Notes: generated from the letters alone by a model not told the origin. Positions 36,470 through 45,971 are shown, counted from the stretch's first letter. The stretch: 64,000 nucleotides of DNA from CAWAMD01 sp963783045 (GCA_963783045.1 CAWAMD010000005.1:1528531-1592530); one strand, 5' to 3'. Translations and numbers: made by a program.

Positions 36470-36504
36470 AAACTATTAGTTCTTCACTCACTGTTATAAA
36501 CTAT
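36470..36504. promoter_or_regulatory. AT-rich island with AACTA-T-TAGTT palindrome upstream of the hemerythrin gene
   Basis: In a region above 70% GC this 35-bp stretch is almost entirely A/T. It holds the perfect palindrome AACTATTAGTT (36471-36481) and a repeated AAACTAT at 36470-36476 and 36498-36504. It lies 67-101 bp upstream of the hemerythrin/DUF2249 start and between two divergent genes. It looks like an operator-promoter, possibly for a redox or NO sensor. Confidence 0.5.
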
Positions 36505-36570
36505 GATCGCCGTGCAATCCGACGCCCAGCGCCAGCCACCCGGCTCACCGACCGAACGAAAGCACCCGCC

Positions 36571-37404
36571 ATGAACACCGTCGTCCTCGCAACCACCGCC
36601 GCCGACGCCGATGCCGTCGAGGCCGTCGAGCAGCACCACGCCGAGCTCGCCGGCGCGTTGCACGCCCGCGTCGAGGCCGTGCTGACCGCGGCCTCCCGCC
36701 CGTCCGCCAACGTCGCGGCGGCGCGTGCCGACCTCGTCGACTGGAGCCGCCGCGAGCTGCTCCCCCACGCCCGGGCGGAGGAGGAGACCCTCTACCCGGC
36801 GGCGGGCGAACTGAGCGAGGGCCGCCTGCTCGTCACCGCCATGACCGACGAGCACCGCCTCATCACCGAGACGGTCGCCGCCGTCGAGACCGCACCAGAC
36901 GCGGTCCGTGCCGCGGCCGCCGCGCACACCCTCGACACGCTCTTCGCGAGCCACCTGCGCAAGGAGAACGAGCAGATCCTGCCGCTGCTCGCCGCCGCCC
37001 GCGACGTGTCGCTGGCCGCGATGCTCGAGGGGATGCACGAGATCCTCGGCGGCGACAGCCAGGACCACGGTGGGCACGGCCACAGCCACGCCGCCCACGC
37101 GCACGATGACGGAGCCGCCACGCACGCCGGCAACAGCGGCCACACCTGTGGCTGCGGCGAGACCGAGGACGACGGGTATCCCGAGCTCGACGCCCGCATC
37201 GTGCCCCACGCGATCCGGCACGCCACGATCTTCGGCGCTCTCGACGCCGTTCGGCCGGACGGTGGGCTGGTCCTGGTCGCGCCGCACGACCCGCTGCCGC
37301 TGCTCGCCCAGATCGAGCAGCGCGAGCCCGGCGCGTTCGCCGTCGACTACCTCGAGCGCGGCCCCGAGGCCTGGCGGCTGCAGTTCGTGCGGCGCAGCGC
37401 CTGA
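36571..37404 (+). CDS. Hemerythrin (HHE) domain protein with His-rich linker and DUF2249 domain
   Basis: The 277-residue protein has an N-terminal four-helix HHE domain (EQHHAELAG, HARAEEETLYPAA, MTDEHRLI, ASHLRKENEQILPLL), giving the His/Glu set for a di-iron site. A linker rich in His, Asp and Gly (HGGHGHSHAAHAHDDGAATH) and a CGC motif (HTCGCGE) follow. The last 85 residues form a DUF2249 domain (LDARIVPHAIRHATIFGALD, GLVLVAPHDPLPLL). Such proteins are linked to oxygen, NO or iron-sulfur homeostasis. The His-rich linker may bind metal. The gene is alone, with an AT-rich operator-like region upstream. Confidence 0.86.
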   Translation: MNTVVLATTAADADAVEAVEQHHAELAGALHARVEAVLTAASRPSANVAAARADLVDWSRRELLPHARAEEETLYPAAGELSEGRLLVTAMTDEHRLITETVAAVETAPDAVRAAAAAHTLDTLFASHLRKENEQILPLLAAARDVSLAAMLEGMHEILGGDSQDHGGHGHSHAAHAHDDGAATHAGNSGHTCGCGETEDDGYPELDARIVPHAIRHATIFGALDAVRPDGGLVLVAPHDPLPLLAQIEQREPGAFAVDYLERGPEAWRLQFVRRSA

Positions 37405-37418
37405 CGCCACGGACCGGG

Positions 37419-38369
37419 TCACTCCTCGAGGGCCGGGAAGAGCGTGTCCCGGCACCAGTCGATGAACTCCTCCTGGTGCGGCCCGACGTTGTGGAGCGAG
37501 AGGTTGTCGAACCCGGCGTCGCGGTAGACCGACAGCGACTGCAGGTACTCGTCGAGGTCGTGACCCATCGGCTTGCTGCCGGTCACGTCCTCGACGCGCA
37601 CCGTCTGGGTCGCCGACGAGAAGGCGGCCGGGTTCACGAGCTCGGCGTTGGCGTCCCAGTCGAGTGCGCTCTGGCGCCAGTGGTCGCGCATCAGCTCGGC
37701 GGCCTCGTCGGCGTCCTCGTGCCAGCACACGGTCGCCTGGCCGTAGACCGGGCCGGTGCCGCCAGCCTCGTGGTAGGCCTCGACGAGGTCGCTGCTCGGG
37801 CTCGTCGAGATGAGGGCCGCGCCGGCGCGGGCCGCGAGCTGCGCGGCGGTGGTACCGCCGGCCGCGATCGCGATTGGCGGCGCCTCGTCGGGCAGCGTGT
37901 ACAGCTGCGCCCGGTCGACCGTGTAGAAGCGGCCGCGGTGGGTCGTCTCCTCGCCGGTGAACAGGTCGCGGATGATCCCGAGCGCCTCGTCGAACATGTC
38001 CTGTCGGGTGTCGGGGTCGGGCCACTCGCCGCCGACGACGTGCTCGTTCAGGAGCTCGCCGGTCCCGAGGCCCAGGGTGAACCCCTTCGGCGCCATCGCC
38101 GCGGTGGTCGCCGCCATCTGGGCGACGATCGCCGGGTGGTAGCGCTTCGTCGGGCAGGTCACCTGCGTCATCAGCGGCAGGTCGGTCCGGGCCGTCAGCG
38201 CACCGAGCACGGTCCAGGCGAAGGGCGCGTTGCCCTGCTCGGGCAGCCACGGGTGGAAGTGGTCCGAGATCGCGGCGTAGGTGAAGCCGGCCTCCTCGGC
38301 ACGGACGGCGTTGTCGACGAGGTCGGTCGGCGGGTGTTCCTCACAGATGAGCGTGTAGCCGATGTCCAC
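37419..38369 (-). CDS. LLM-class F420-dependent oxidoreductase
   Basis: The GTG at 38369 follows GGGAGG and gives 316 residues beginning VDIGYTLICEEHPPTDLV. LLM-fold signatures are AAISDHFHPWLPEQGNAPFAW, LGLGTGELLNEHV and the phosphate-binding IAAGGTTAAQLAARAG. It resembles the glucose-6-phosphate-dehydrogenase-like F420 subgroup (TIGR03557 type). Dependence on F420 rather than FMN is inferred from that resemblance. It lies 120 bp downstream of the mycothiol-type enzyme gene on the same strand and may belong to its operon. Confidence 0.85.
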   Translation of the reverse strand: MDIGYTLICEEHPPTDLVDNAVRAEEAGFTYAAISDHFHPWLPEQGNAPFAWTVLGALTARTDLPLMTQVTCPTKRYHPAIVAQMAATTAAMAPKGFTLGLGTGELLNEHVVGGEWPDPDTRQDMFDEALGIIRDLFTGEETTHRGRFYTVDRAQLYTLPDEAPPIAIAAGGTTAAQLAARAGAALISTSPSSDLVEAYHEAGGTGPVYGQATVCWHEDADEAAELMRDHWRQSALDWDANAELVNPAAFSSATQTVRVEDVTGSKPMGHDLDEYLQSLSVYRDAGFDNLSLHNVGPHQEEFIDWCRDTLFPALEE

Positions 38370-38489
38370 GGGGTCCTCCCGGTCGTGTGGCGGTACGTGC
38401 GACGGCTCCAGCGGACCGTCTGCCGGCGGCGTCGCCGACACGAGCCGCCCGTCCGATGGGGAGCCGCGTCTGCAGGTGTGACCGTGCGG

Positions 38490-39260
38490 TCAGGGGCCCG
38501 GGAACCAGCGCTTGAACGCTGCGGCTGGCTCCCGCTCGCCCGTGATCGTCAGCGTCGGCGCGTCGGCGGGGATCCGGCCCATGAGGAAGCGCACGGCGTC
38601 GCTGTCGTCCGCGGCCACGGTGGTCGTCGCCGGACCCGTCCCGTCGTCGACGGCCCAGCCGTCGGATGCGTGCTGCAGCCCCAGGGAAAAGGATCCGCCG
38701 ACGACGACGACGCGGGTCCCGTCCGCCGGCCCGGGCGCGCCGGCGGCGCCCATGACCGGGAGGTAGGCCCGCAGCACGTCGAGCGTGGCGCGGACGACGT
38801 CGTCGGGCAGCGGCCGTGGCTGGCCCAGGGCGGCACGCACGTCGTCGGCGTGGATGCCGGCCTCCATGGCGAGGACCGCCTGGACGAAGGGCAGCGGGAA
38901 CGCCCCGGTGGCCAGCGGCACGAGGACGCGCTCCCGGTCGAGGTCGTCGGCCGCCCGCAGCGCGTGCAGGGCCTCGAGGAGCTCGGCGACCGCCGACGCG
39001 AGCGCGTCCGGGACCATCGGCGCGTCGTCGGTCGGCAGGTGCCGACCGTCGGCCAGCATCTCGACACCCCGGCGTGCCCGGCGGACCGCCTCCGCCTCCA
39101 TCGACACCCCCCAGACGAGGTGCGCACCGAGATCCGCGACGGTCCAGCCGGCGAGCCGCGTGGGCCGTCGCCAGCCGTCGGTGGTCACGTCGCCGAGCAG
39201 CCGGACAACGTCTCCCCATTCGCGCGTGAGCACGTCGAGGGTCGTGTCGAGGTGGTTCAC
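38490..39260 (-). CDS. TIGR03083-type DinB/mycothiol-dependent maleylpyruvate isomerase family protein
   Basis: The GTG at 39260 gives 256 residues. The N-terminal four-helix DinB-like domain contains the family phrase TRLAGWTVADLGAHLVWG, with metal-ligand His residues there and at MEAGIHADDV. The C-terminal 80 residues form an SCP2-like domain (DDGTGPATTTVAADDSDAVRFLMGR). Family members use or are inferred to use mycothiol, in line with an actinobacterial host. The start lies 3 bp after the stop of the cyclase-ATPase gene, so the two are co-transcribed. Confidence 0.82.
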   Translation of the reverse strand: MNHLDTTLDVLTREWGDVVRLLGDVTTDGWRRPTRLAGWTVADLGAHLVWGVSMEAEAVRRARRGVEMLADGRHLPTDDAPMVPDALASAVAELLEALHALRAADDLDRERVLVPLATGAFPLPFVQAVLAMEAGIHADDVRAALGQPRPLPDDVVRATLDVLRAYLPVMGAAGAPGPADGTRVVVVGGSFSLGLQHASDGWAVDDGTGPATTTVAADDSDAVRFLMGRIPADAPTLTITGEREPAAAFKRWFPGP

Positions 39261-39263
39261 GGG

Positions 39264-42200
39264 TCAGTCCTCCGCAGCTCGGACGAGGGTGTCGATGCGG
39301 GCCCGCAGGGCCGGCAGGTCGTCGGTGGTGAGCACGGTCGCGACCGCGTCCAGCAGCTCGGTGCGCTCGACCGGGTCGACCGTCGGGTTGGCGGCCAAGG
39401 CGAGGCGCGACCAGCCGCCGGCCGGCACGGCCCCGAGGCGGTCGTTCAGCCGGATGGCGTCACGCAGCGCCACGGCGGCCGCGGTCGCGTCGCCGGCGGC
39501 CTCCTCCGCGAGCGCGAGGTAGTGGTCGGCCGCACCGAGGCACAGCGCGCCCGAGCCGAGCACGATCATGTGCCCCCGCCACGGACGCAGCAGGTCGGCG
39601 ATGCGCGCGGCGATCTCCGGACGGGCGGTCCGGCCGGCGGCATCCGCGAGCATCGCGAGCACGTAGGTGCGGCTCAGGTCGGCCGGCAGCGCCGCGAAGT
39701 CGTCGGCCGCGGCACGGTCCAGCAGCCGGGCGGCCCCGGCCGTGTCACCGACCCGCGCCAGCACCGAGGACATGGTGCCGAGCCACCGGACGGGGCTCTC
39801 GCGGTACTCGGCCTGAAGCGCGTCGAGCGCCCCGGCGGGGTCGCCGCGCTCGGTGAGCAGCGCCACGCGCAGCGCGGCCACGACCCGCGCCACGTCCCGG
39901 TAGTGGACGCGCTGCCCCACGACGGCGAGGTCGCCGATCGCCTCCTCGGCCGCGGCGAGGTCGCCGTGGAGCAGGGCCTGCAGCGACCGCCACATCGGCG
40001 GGTACCAGGCGTACAGCGGGCGGCCCAGCCCGGCGACGAGCCGCTCCGCTTCCTGCTGCGCCGTGGCGGCGCCGGCGGCGTCGGCGGCCTCGAGGAGGTC
40101 GACGAACTGGAGCCGCGTCCCCTCGAGGGCGGCTTCGAGGTCGCCGGACTCGCGGGCCGCGGCGACGAGCACCTTGCCCTCGTCGAGCCGGACGGGCAGG
40201 TCGTCGGGGTCCGTCAGCGCCGCGCGACGCGCGTGCACGGCCCGGGCGATGCCGGTGGCGTCGTCGGCGGTACGGGCGGCCTCGATCGCGGCGGCGCAGT
40301 CGTCGGTGCCGCCGGCGCCGTCGCCCGCGAACAGCCGCGCCCGTCCCCGGGCGCCGAGCACCCGGCCTCGCAGCGGATCCCCCGGGTCGAGGAGCGACAG
40401 TGCCCGGGTCAGCAGCCGGATGGAGGTGTCGCCGTCGAGCTCGCGGGGCAGTCGGGTGGCGAACAGCGCGTCCTCGTACCCGATCGCGGCCGTCGCGGCG
40501 CCCGGCGCGTCCGCGAGGTCGGCGGCCAGCGCCGCGGCATCGGCGAACGCGGCCATCGCTTCGTCGAGCCGGCCGGCGCGGCGCAGCGCCTCGCCGTGCA
40601 GCAGCCGTCGGCGCAGCTGCACGGGAACATCGACCGCCCCGGGGAGCGCGAAGACCTGCTCCAGGGCGCGGGCCGCACGCTCCGGTGCGCTGGCCAGCAG
40701 CCGGCTGGCGGCCGTCTCCAGCCACGTCCCGGCCTCGACGGCCAGGGCCTCCCGGTCGAGGTCGGCGGCGAGCACGGGCAGGGCGGGGGCGGTCGCGACG
40801 GCGGCCGCCAGGTGCAGGCCGACGAGCTCGGCGGGCGGGTCGGGCTGGATCGTCGCGACGAGCCACCGCGCGAACCGCAGGTGCAGCCGGGCCCGTTCGG
40901 CGCGTGGCAGGGAGGCGTAGGCGGTGTCGCGCAGCAGCGCGTGCCGGTAGGTGTAGGAGTGGCGGTCGAGGGGCTGCGGATGCGGCCCCTCGAGGAGCCC
41001 GGCGGCGTGCAGCAGCTCGAGGGCGGCGCCCGGCGATGGCACACCGAGCTCGGGCAGGGCACGGGAGGGGAAGGTGATCCCGGGGACCGAGCCGGCGTCG
41101 ACCACCTCCCGGGGCGCGTCAGGCAGTCCGTCGAGCTGAGCGAGGTAGATCGCCTGGACGGTCGCCGGGATCGCGAGTCCGCCCGCCGGCTCGGCGAAGA
41201 CCCAGGTGCCGTCGTCGTGCTGCTGCAGGGCGCCACGGTGCTGCCAGGACCGCAGCAGCTCCTCGACGAAGAGGGGGTTGCCGCCGGCGGCGGCGACGGC
41301 GTCCGCCAGCACCGGTGCGGGGACCACACCGGCACCGACGAGGGACTCGACGATCCGGGTCAGCTCGGCGTCGGTCAGCGGCCCGAGGTCGACCCGGAGG
41401 TCGACGGCGAGCGTCGTCCGGTCGCCGGCGGGCAGCATCGGCCGGGTCGTGGCGACCAGGAGCCGCCCGTGGGCAGGGCCCGCTTCCCGGGCGTGGTTCA
41501 GGAACGCGACGAGGTCGGGGTCGGCGTGGTGGCAGTCCTCGACGAGCCAGACCGGCGGGGCGGTCGGGGACGCGGCCGCAAGCGTGTCACACCGGCACGC
41601 CGGTCCCCTCGAGCCGCTGCGCGAACGTCGTCACGAGGCGGGTCTTGCCGGCGCCCGGAGCCCCGGCGACGAGCACCGTGAGACGACGGTCGCGCGCCTC
41701 GCCGACCGCGCGCTCGAGCCGGTGGAGCTCCTCGTCGCGACCGACGACCGTCGCCTGACGGCCGAACGGGGCCGGAGCGGACGGCGCGCTGGCGGCGCGC
41801 CGCCCGACGGCGGCCCAGGCCTCGACGCCGGCGGTCTTGCCCTTCAGCGCGAGCGCGCCCAGGGGACGCAGCACCACCGCATCCTCGACGGCGAACGCGG
41901 TGACCGGACCGACGACGACCTCCCCCGGTGTGGCCGCCGACTGCAGCCGGGCCGCCACGTTGACCGCGTCGCCGGTGAGCCGCCACTCGTCGCCGCCGTC
42001 GCGGGTGACGAGGACCTCGCCGGTGTTCACGCCCACCCGCACCCGCAGCGTGTCCGGCGCGAGACCGAGCCGGGTGGTGAGCCCTCGGACCACGTCGACG
42101 ACCTCCCACCCGGCCTCGACGGCCCGGCGGGCGTCGTCGTCGCGGGCACGCACGACCCCGAAGGCCGCGACGACGGCGTCGCCGATGTACTTCTCGACCC

Positions 42201-42378
42201 GGCCGCCGAGTGCCTCCACGGCGTCGCGGACGCCCGCGAAGTAGCCGTCCTGGACCGCGGCGACCTCCTCGGGGTCGAGCTGCTCCGAGAGGGTCGTGAA
42301 CCCGACGAGGTCGGCGAACAGCACGCTGACGACGCGCCGCTGCGCCGTTCTGCCCCGCACCGGTCCGTCGACCGCCAT
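39264..42378 (-). pseudogene. Class III adenylate/guanylate cyclase - AAA ATPase - TPR regulator, frameshifted
   Basis: The ATG at 42378 opens a cyclase domain (VVSVLFADLVGFTTLSEQLD, KYIGDAVVAAFGV, GVNTGEVLV) with both metal-binding Asp residues. A P-loop domain with GAPGAGKTRLV follows. A stop appears at 41587-41589. One base out of phase the protein continues as DTLAAASPTAPPVWLVEDCHHADPDLVAFL (Walker B region) and about 700 residues of TPR-like helices to 39264. Removing one base at the stop joins the frames, but Walker A and B would then be only about 40 residues apart, so an internal deletion is also possible. Intact relatives are about 1,000-residue signalling ATPases. A cNMP-binding protein gene is divergent, 195 bp away. 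Confidence 0.72.
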
Positions 42379-42573
42379 CCGCCTGCCCCGTGAGCGACCG
42401 GACGGTCGCGTGCGTGACCATGGTAGCCAGCGGCGCGTGTGCACCATGCGGGATGTGCTCGCTGCGCGCCCTTCCGACGCGGCGCCCCGAATCGCTTGCC
42501 GGTCCCCGCTGGGGTTGGTTCGATCCGCGTGCTCGGTGCCCGGGGGCACCGGTGAGGGCACAGGGGGTGTCGC

Positions 42574-43566
42574 GTGCGCATCGAGTCGTCGGTCACCTCG
42601 GTCTCGTGGATCCCGTCGGAGCTGGCCTCGGGATTCCCGGCGGCCATGTTCGAGCTGGGCGTCATGAGCGTCGACCCGCCGCTGCCGGACCGGCTCGGCG
42701 ACCTCGACGACTGGGGGCGGCAGGCGCGGTTCCGCTTCGTGAACGACCTGCGGGTCTACGTCGAGGTCGACGACGACGGGCGGGTGCGCGAGGCCGGCTA
42801 CCTCGGCGGCGGGATCATCGGGCGCACGAAGCTCAACGTGGGCCGCCGGTTCACCTTCCGGGCGATCCCGCTCCCCGACCGTCAGGCGCCAGCGGTGTTC
42901 GGCGGCGGCGAGGTCGTGTTCGAGCAGTCCGCCGGCGGTCGCGTCCCGCTGCCGGCGCCCCGCCGCCTCGACCGACCCCCCTACTGGCAGCTCGTCCCGC
43001 CGGTCGTGTGGACCACGCTGCGGCTGGTCGTCCGCACCGACGGCACCGCGTCCTTCGAGGTTCGGGACGCCAGCCCGTTCCCGCGCCATTGGGTGTACGA
43101 CGCGGACGGGGCGCTCGCAGCCAAGGTGGGCGTCACCGACTTCGACGAGTGGTACCGGCGCGGGCCGGTGACCTCACCGTGGGGCGACGAGCGCTCGCCG
43201 GCGCTGGTCACCGCCGCCGAGACGGCGCTGGAGCGCCGCCTGGCCGACACGATCATGCGCGACGCCGGCCGCGCCCCGGTCGCGACCTACCCGGCCGGGG
43301 CCGTGCTGTGCCGCCAGGGCGAGCCGGGCGCCGAGCTGTACCTGCTCCTCGACGGCGTCGTGTCCGTCGACGTGGACGGGACGGCCGTCGCCGAGCTCGG
43401 CCCCGGGGCGGTCATCGGCGAGCGGGCGCTGCTCGAGGCGGGCGAGCGCACGGCGACCGTCACCGCGACCACGGCGGTGAAGGCCGTCGTGGTACCGGCC
43501 TCCCGGCTCGATCTCGACGCCCTGCGGGAGCTGGCCGAGGGCCACCGCCACGAGGAGACCGCCTGA
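42574..43566 (+). CDS. Cyclic-nucleotide-binding domain protein
   Basis: The GTG at 42574 (AGGGGG upstream) gives 330 residues. Residues 1-225 form a domain of unknown family rich in aromatic strands (RFRFVNDLRVYVEVDDDGRV, YWQLVPPVVWTTLRLVVRTD). Residues about 235-325 are a cNMP fold: CRQGEPGAELYLLLDGVVSV, ELGPGAVIGERALLEAGERTATVTA, where the E/R pair of the phosphate-binding cassette is visible. No DNA-binding or channel domain follows. Divergent placement next to a cyclase gene suggests a local cyclic-nucleotide circuit. A hairpin follows the stop. Confidence 0.82.
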   Translation: MRIESSVTSVSWIPSELASGFPAAMFELGVMSVDPPLPDRLGDLDDWGRQARFRFVNDLRVYVEVDDDGRVREAGYLGGGIIGRTKLNVGRRFTFRAIPLPDRQAPAVFGGGEVVFEQSAGGRVPLPAPRRLDRPPYWQLVPPVVWTTLRLVVRTDGTASFEVRDASPFPRHWVYDADGALAAKVGVTDFDEWYRRGPVTSPWGDERSPALVTAAETALERRLADTIMRDAGRAPVATYPAGAVLCRQGEPGAELYLLLDGVVSVDVDGTAVAELGPGAVIGERALLEAGERTATVTATTAVKAVVVPASRLDLDALRELAEGHRHEETA

Positions 43567-43568
43567 CC

Positions 43569-43600
43569 GTGGCCGGTCGCAGCAGCGACCACCAACCACG
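43569..43600. terminator. Hairpin between convergent cNMP and Ddn-fusion genes
   Basis: GGTCGC-AGCA-GCGACC (43575-43590) is a perfect 6-bp stem with a tetraloop, and outer CGTGG and CCACG can also pair. It lies between two convergent stop codons. Confidence 0.5.
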
Positions 43601-43613
43601 TCCGGGACCTCCG

Positions 43614-44636
43614 TCAGGCGCCCAGGAAGGCCATGTTCAGGGGCATGGCGGCGGCGTTGACCGCCACGAGCAGACCGACCGTGGCCCACAGCATGGGCCC
43701 GCCCCGCGGCCAGCCACGCCGCGCGACGTCGTCCCACAGCAGGCGGGTCGCCACGAGACCAGCCCCGAGGCCGAGCAGATGGGCGAGGTCCTGGAACGGG
43801 AACGCGTCGCTCGGCGGCGGGGCCGCCGCGATGGCGACCACGCCGCCTAGCAGCAGCCCCCGAACCAGCGTCAGGACGAGGACGCAGCGCAGCGCAGCCC
43901 CGCTGCCGGCGACGGCCAGCAGCGCCGCGACGAGCCACCACACGGTGAGGACGGTGACGAGCAGTCCCCAGAGGCCCTGGAGCGTCGACAGCGTCGCCCC
44001 GGCGGGTCCGAACAGCCCGAGATGCACGTCGATGAGCATGTGCCAGGTGGCCGCCACGGCGCTGAGGGCGACCCAGGGCACCCAGCGGGGCACGGTGCGG
44101 GTGGGGGTCGTCGCCGGTCCGGCGGTCCGCCGGCCGGCGGGTGTCGGGGGACCGTCCGGCTCGAGCACCAGCACGGGGATCTCCCGGTCGGTGCGCTCCT
44201 GGAAGGTCGTGAACCGGGGCTGGATGGCCAGGAGCCGCTGCCACTGCCGCTCGCGCTCGGCGCCGGTGGCGATCCGTGCGCGGACCGGAACGGACCGTCC
44301 ACGGACCTGGACGCTGGCCCGCGGCTCTGCCCGCAGGTTGTGGAGCCAGGCCGGGTGCGCGTCGCGTCCGAGGTTGGAGGCCGCGACCACGAACCCATCC
44401 CCCTCGGACACATAGAGGACCGGTGTCGTCCGCGGCTGGCCGCTGCGACGGCCGGTCGTCGTGAGCAGGGCCACGGGCCGCCGGTTGCGGCCGACGGCCG
44501 CGCCGACCCGCCCGCCCGAGGTCCGGTAGAGGCCCGTGTGCACGCGGGACGAGAGCCGGTGCATCCATCGCGGCAACGGCTGCCTGGGCGCAGCGGGCAC
44601 CGGCGCGTTCCGTGCCGACTCGGTCGATGCGGCCAT
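43614..44636 (-). CDS. Ddn/F420-dependent nitroreductase-family domain fused to a membrane domain
   Basis: The ATG at 44636 follows GGAGG and yields 340 residues. Residues about 20-160 are a Ddn-type split-barrel (LLTTTGRRSGQPRTTPVLYV, NLGRDAHPAWLHNLRAEPRA), the fold that binds deazaflavin F420 in mycobacteria. A Pro/Thr-rich linker leads to five or six TM segments (about 190-340) of unknown family, with MLIDVHLGLFG and LAHLLGLGAGLVATRLL. Stand-alone Ddn proteins are about 150 residues, so this is a fusion that ties the enzyme to the membrane. It is divergent from a LuxR regulator across direct repeats and palindromes. Confidence 0.8.
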   Translation of the reverse strand: MAASTESARNAPVPAAPRQPLPRWMHRLSSRVHTGLYRTSGGRVGAAVGRNRRPVALLTTTGRRSGQPRTTPVLYVSEGDGFVVAASNLGRDAHPAWLHNLRAEPRASVQVRGRSVPVRARIATGAERERQWQRLLAIQPRFTTFQERTDREIPVLVLEPDGPPTPAGRRTAGPATTPTRTVPRWVPWVALSAVAATWHMLIDVHLGLFGPAGATLSTLQGLWGLLVTVLTVWWLVAALLAVAGSGAALRCVLVLTLVRGLLLGGVVAIAAAPPPSDAFPFQDLAHLLGLGAGLVATRLLWDDVARRGWPRGGPMLWATVGLLVAVNAAAMPLNMAFLGA

Positions 44637-44660
44637 GATGTTCCTCCGTGGTCGGGGCCG

Positions 44661-44700
44661 GACGCCTCCAGACGCCGCGTGACGCCTCCAGACGCCTCGT
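44661..44700. repeat. Two tandem 20-bp direct repeats upstream of the Ddn fusion
   Basis: GACGCCTCCAGACGCC starts each 20-bp unit (44661-44680 and 44681-44700), with one difference at the end, and a partial third unit follows. Each unit itself contains GACGCC twice. They lie 25-64 bp upstream of the minus-strand gene, where a promoter and activator sites would be expected. Confidence 0.6.
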
Positions 44701-44738
44701 GGCGCCTCGGCAGCCTGACCGCGTCCCCGTCGAGGCCG

Positions 44739-44767
44739 CCATCCCCACAACGGGGGATGGTCATCCC
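44739..44767. promoter_or_regulatory. Overlapping CATCCC palindromes upstream of the LuxR-family gene
   Basis: CCATCCCC-ACAACG-GGGGATGG (44739-44760) is a perfect 8-bp-arm dyad. It overlaps GGGATG-GT-CATCCC (44754-44767), so three half-sites are stacked. A -10-like TAGCCT (44781-44786) ends only six bases before the ATG, which suggests a leaderless transcript with the dyad over the -35 zone. Confidence 0.55.
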
Positions 44768-44792
44768 GGTCGGCGCTCTCTAGCCTCGGGTC

Positions 44793-45878
44793 ATGCGAAC
44801 GGCGGAGGGGCTGGCACGTCGCGCGGCGTCGGTGGTGGACGCCGGGCTCGACCTCGACGGGGCGCGGCTCCGGTTCGACGACCTGCTGCACACCGCCGTC
44901 GACTTCGGGGTGGCGGCCTGGTCGACCGTGGACCCCGCCACCGAGCTCTTCACCTCCTGCGTGGTGACGGGCATGCCGCAGTCCGGCGAGGCCGCCGAGG
45001 TGGTCTTCGCCTACGAGTTCCGCGACGACGAGCCGACCACCTTCCGATCGATCGCCGCCGCCGGTCGCACGACCGCCGTGCTGAGCGTCGCGACGGACGG
45101 GGCGCTGCAGCGCGCGGCGCGCTTCCGTGAGCTCCTCGGCCCGCTGGGCGCGACGGACGAGCTGCGCGCGGTGTTCGTCGCCGACGACGTGCGGTGGGGC
45201 AACGTCGTCCTCTACCGCTCGGACGGTCGCTTCAGCCCCGACGACGTCGCCGCCGTGGAGGCGGTCGCCCCGCACGTGACGACGGCCCTGCGCCAGGCGA
45301 TGCTGCGGGATGCGGCAGCCCGCCCGGAGCTGTCCCCCGACCCGCCCGGCATCCTCGTCGTCCGGCCCGACCGGCGCGTCGACGCCCTGACCGCGGCGGC
45401 GGCGCGGTGGGCGGACGCGGCCGGCCCCGACCAGCTCGACGCGGCGGCGCTCTCGGCGGCCGCGGCCCTGCGGGCGCGCCCCGAGTGGCCGGCAACGGTG
45501 TCACGGCTGCGCTGTCCGGACGGGCGCTGGCTGTCGCTGGAGGCGTCGCGCACCGCCGAGGACCCGGCCGCCGTCGCGGTGGTCGTCGGGCTCGCGCGGC
45601 CGGCGCAGGTCGCCGACGTGCTGCTGGACGCGATCGGGCTGACCCCCCGCCAGCGGGAGGTGCTCGCCCGCCTGCTCGCCGGCCGGTCGCTCATCCAGCT
45701 CGCGGGGGACCTCCGGATCTCCGAGCACACCGCCCACGACCACGTGAAGGCGATCTACCGGCAGGTCGGTGTGAGCAGCCGCTCCGAGCTCGCGGCGCTG
45801 CTGCAGCACGACCACTACGACCCACGGAAGGCAGCGAGGGTGCCGCCGAGCCCCTACGGCTGGTTCCTGGAGGGCTGA
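44793..45878 (+). CDS. LuxR-family transcriptional regulator with GAF-like sensor region
   Basis: The 361-residue protein ends in a LuxR helix-turn-helix (GLTPRQREVLARLLAGRSLI, ISEHTAHDHVKAIYRQVGVS). Residues about 25-170 resemble a GAF-type sensor (FGVAAWSTVDPATELFTS, RWGNVVLYRSDGRFSPDD); a weaker PAS-like part follows (GILVVRPDRRVDALTAA). It belongs to the actinobacterial GAF-LuxR regulators. Divergence from the Ddn fusion and the stacked dyad just upstream suggest autoregulation and control of that gene. Confidence 0.86.
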   Translation: MRTAEGLARRAASVVDAGLDLDGARLRFDDLLHTAVDFGVAAWSTVDPATELFTSCVVTGMPQSGEAAEVVFAYEFRDDEPTTFRSIAAAGRTTAVLSVATDGALQRAARFRELLGPLGATDELRAVFVADDVRWGNVVLYRSDGRFSPDDVAAVEAVAPHVTTALRQAMLRDAAARPELSPDPPGILVVRPDRRVDALTAAAARWADAAGPDQLDAAALSAAAALRARPEWPATVSRLRCPDGRWLSLEASRTAEDPAAVAVVVGLARPAQVADVLLDAIGLTPRQREVLARLLAGRSLIQLAGDLRISEHTAHDHVKAIYRQVGVSSRSELAALLQHDHYDPRKAARVPPSPYGWFLEG

Positions 45879-45971
45879 CCCGACAGCCCCGAACCTGGAT
45901 GTCACACCCCCTGCGTAGGTTGCCGTCACGTCGAAACGACAGCAGCGCGACGGTCTGTGGAGGAGGTGGAC

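Noticed and set aside
37476..41681. A 4.2-kb open plus-strand frame (about 1,400 residues)
   Set aside because: It is antisense to the LLM, DinB-type and cyclase/TPR genes, has a Gly/Arg/Val-biased composition and no domain. It is a third-position GC artefact.
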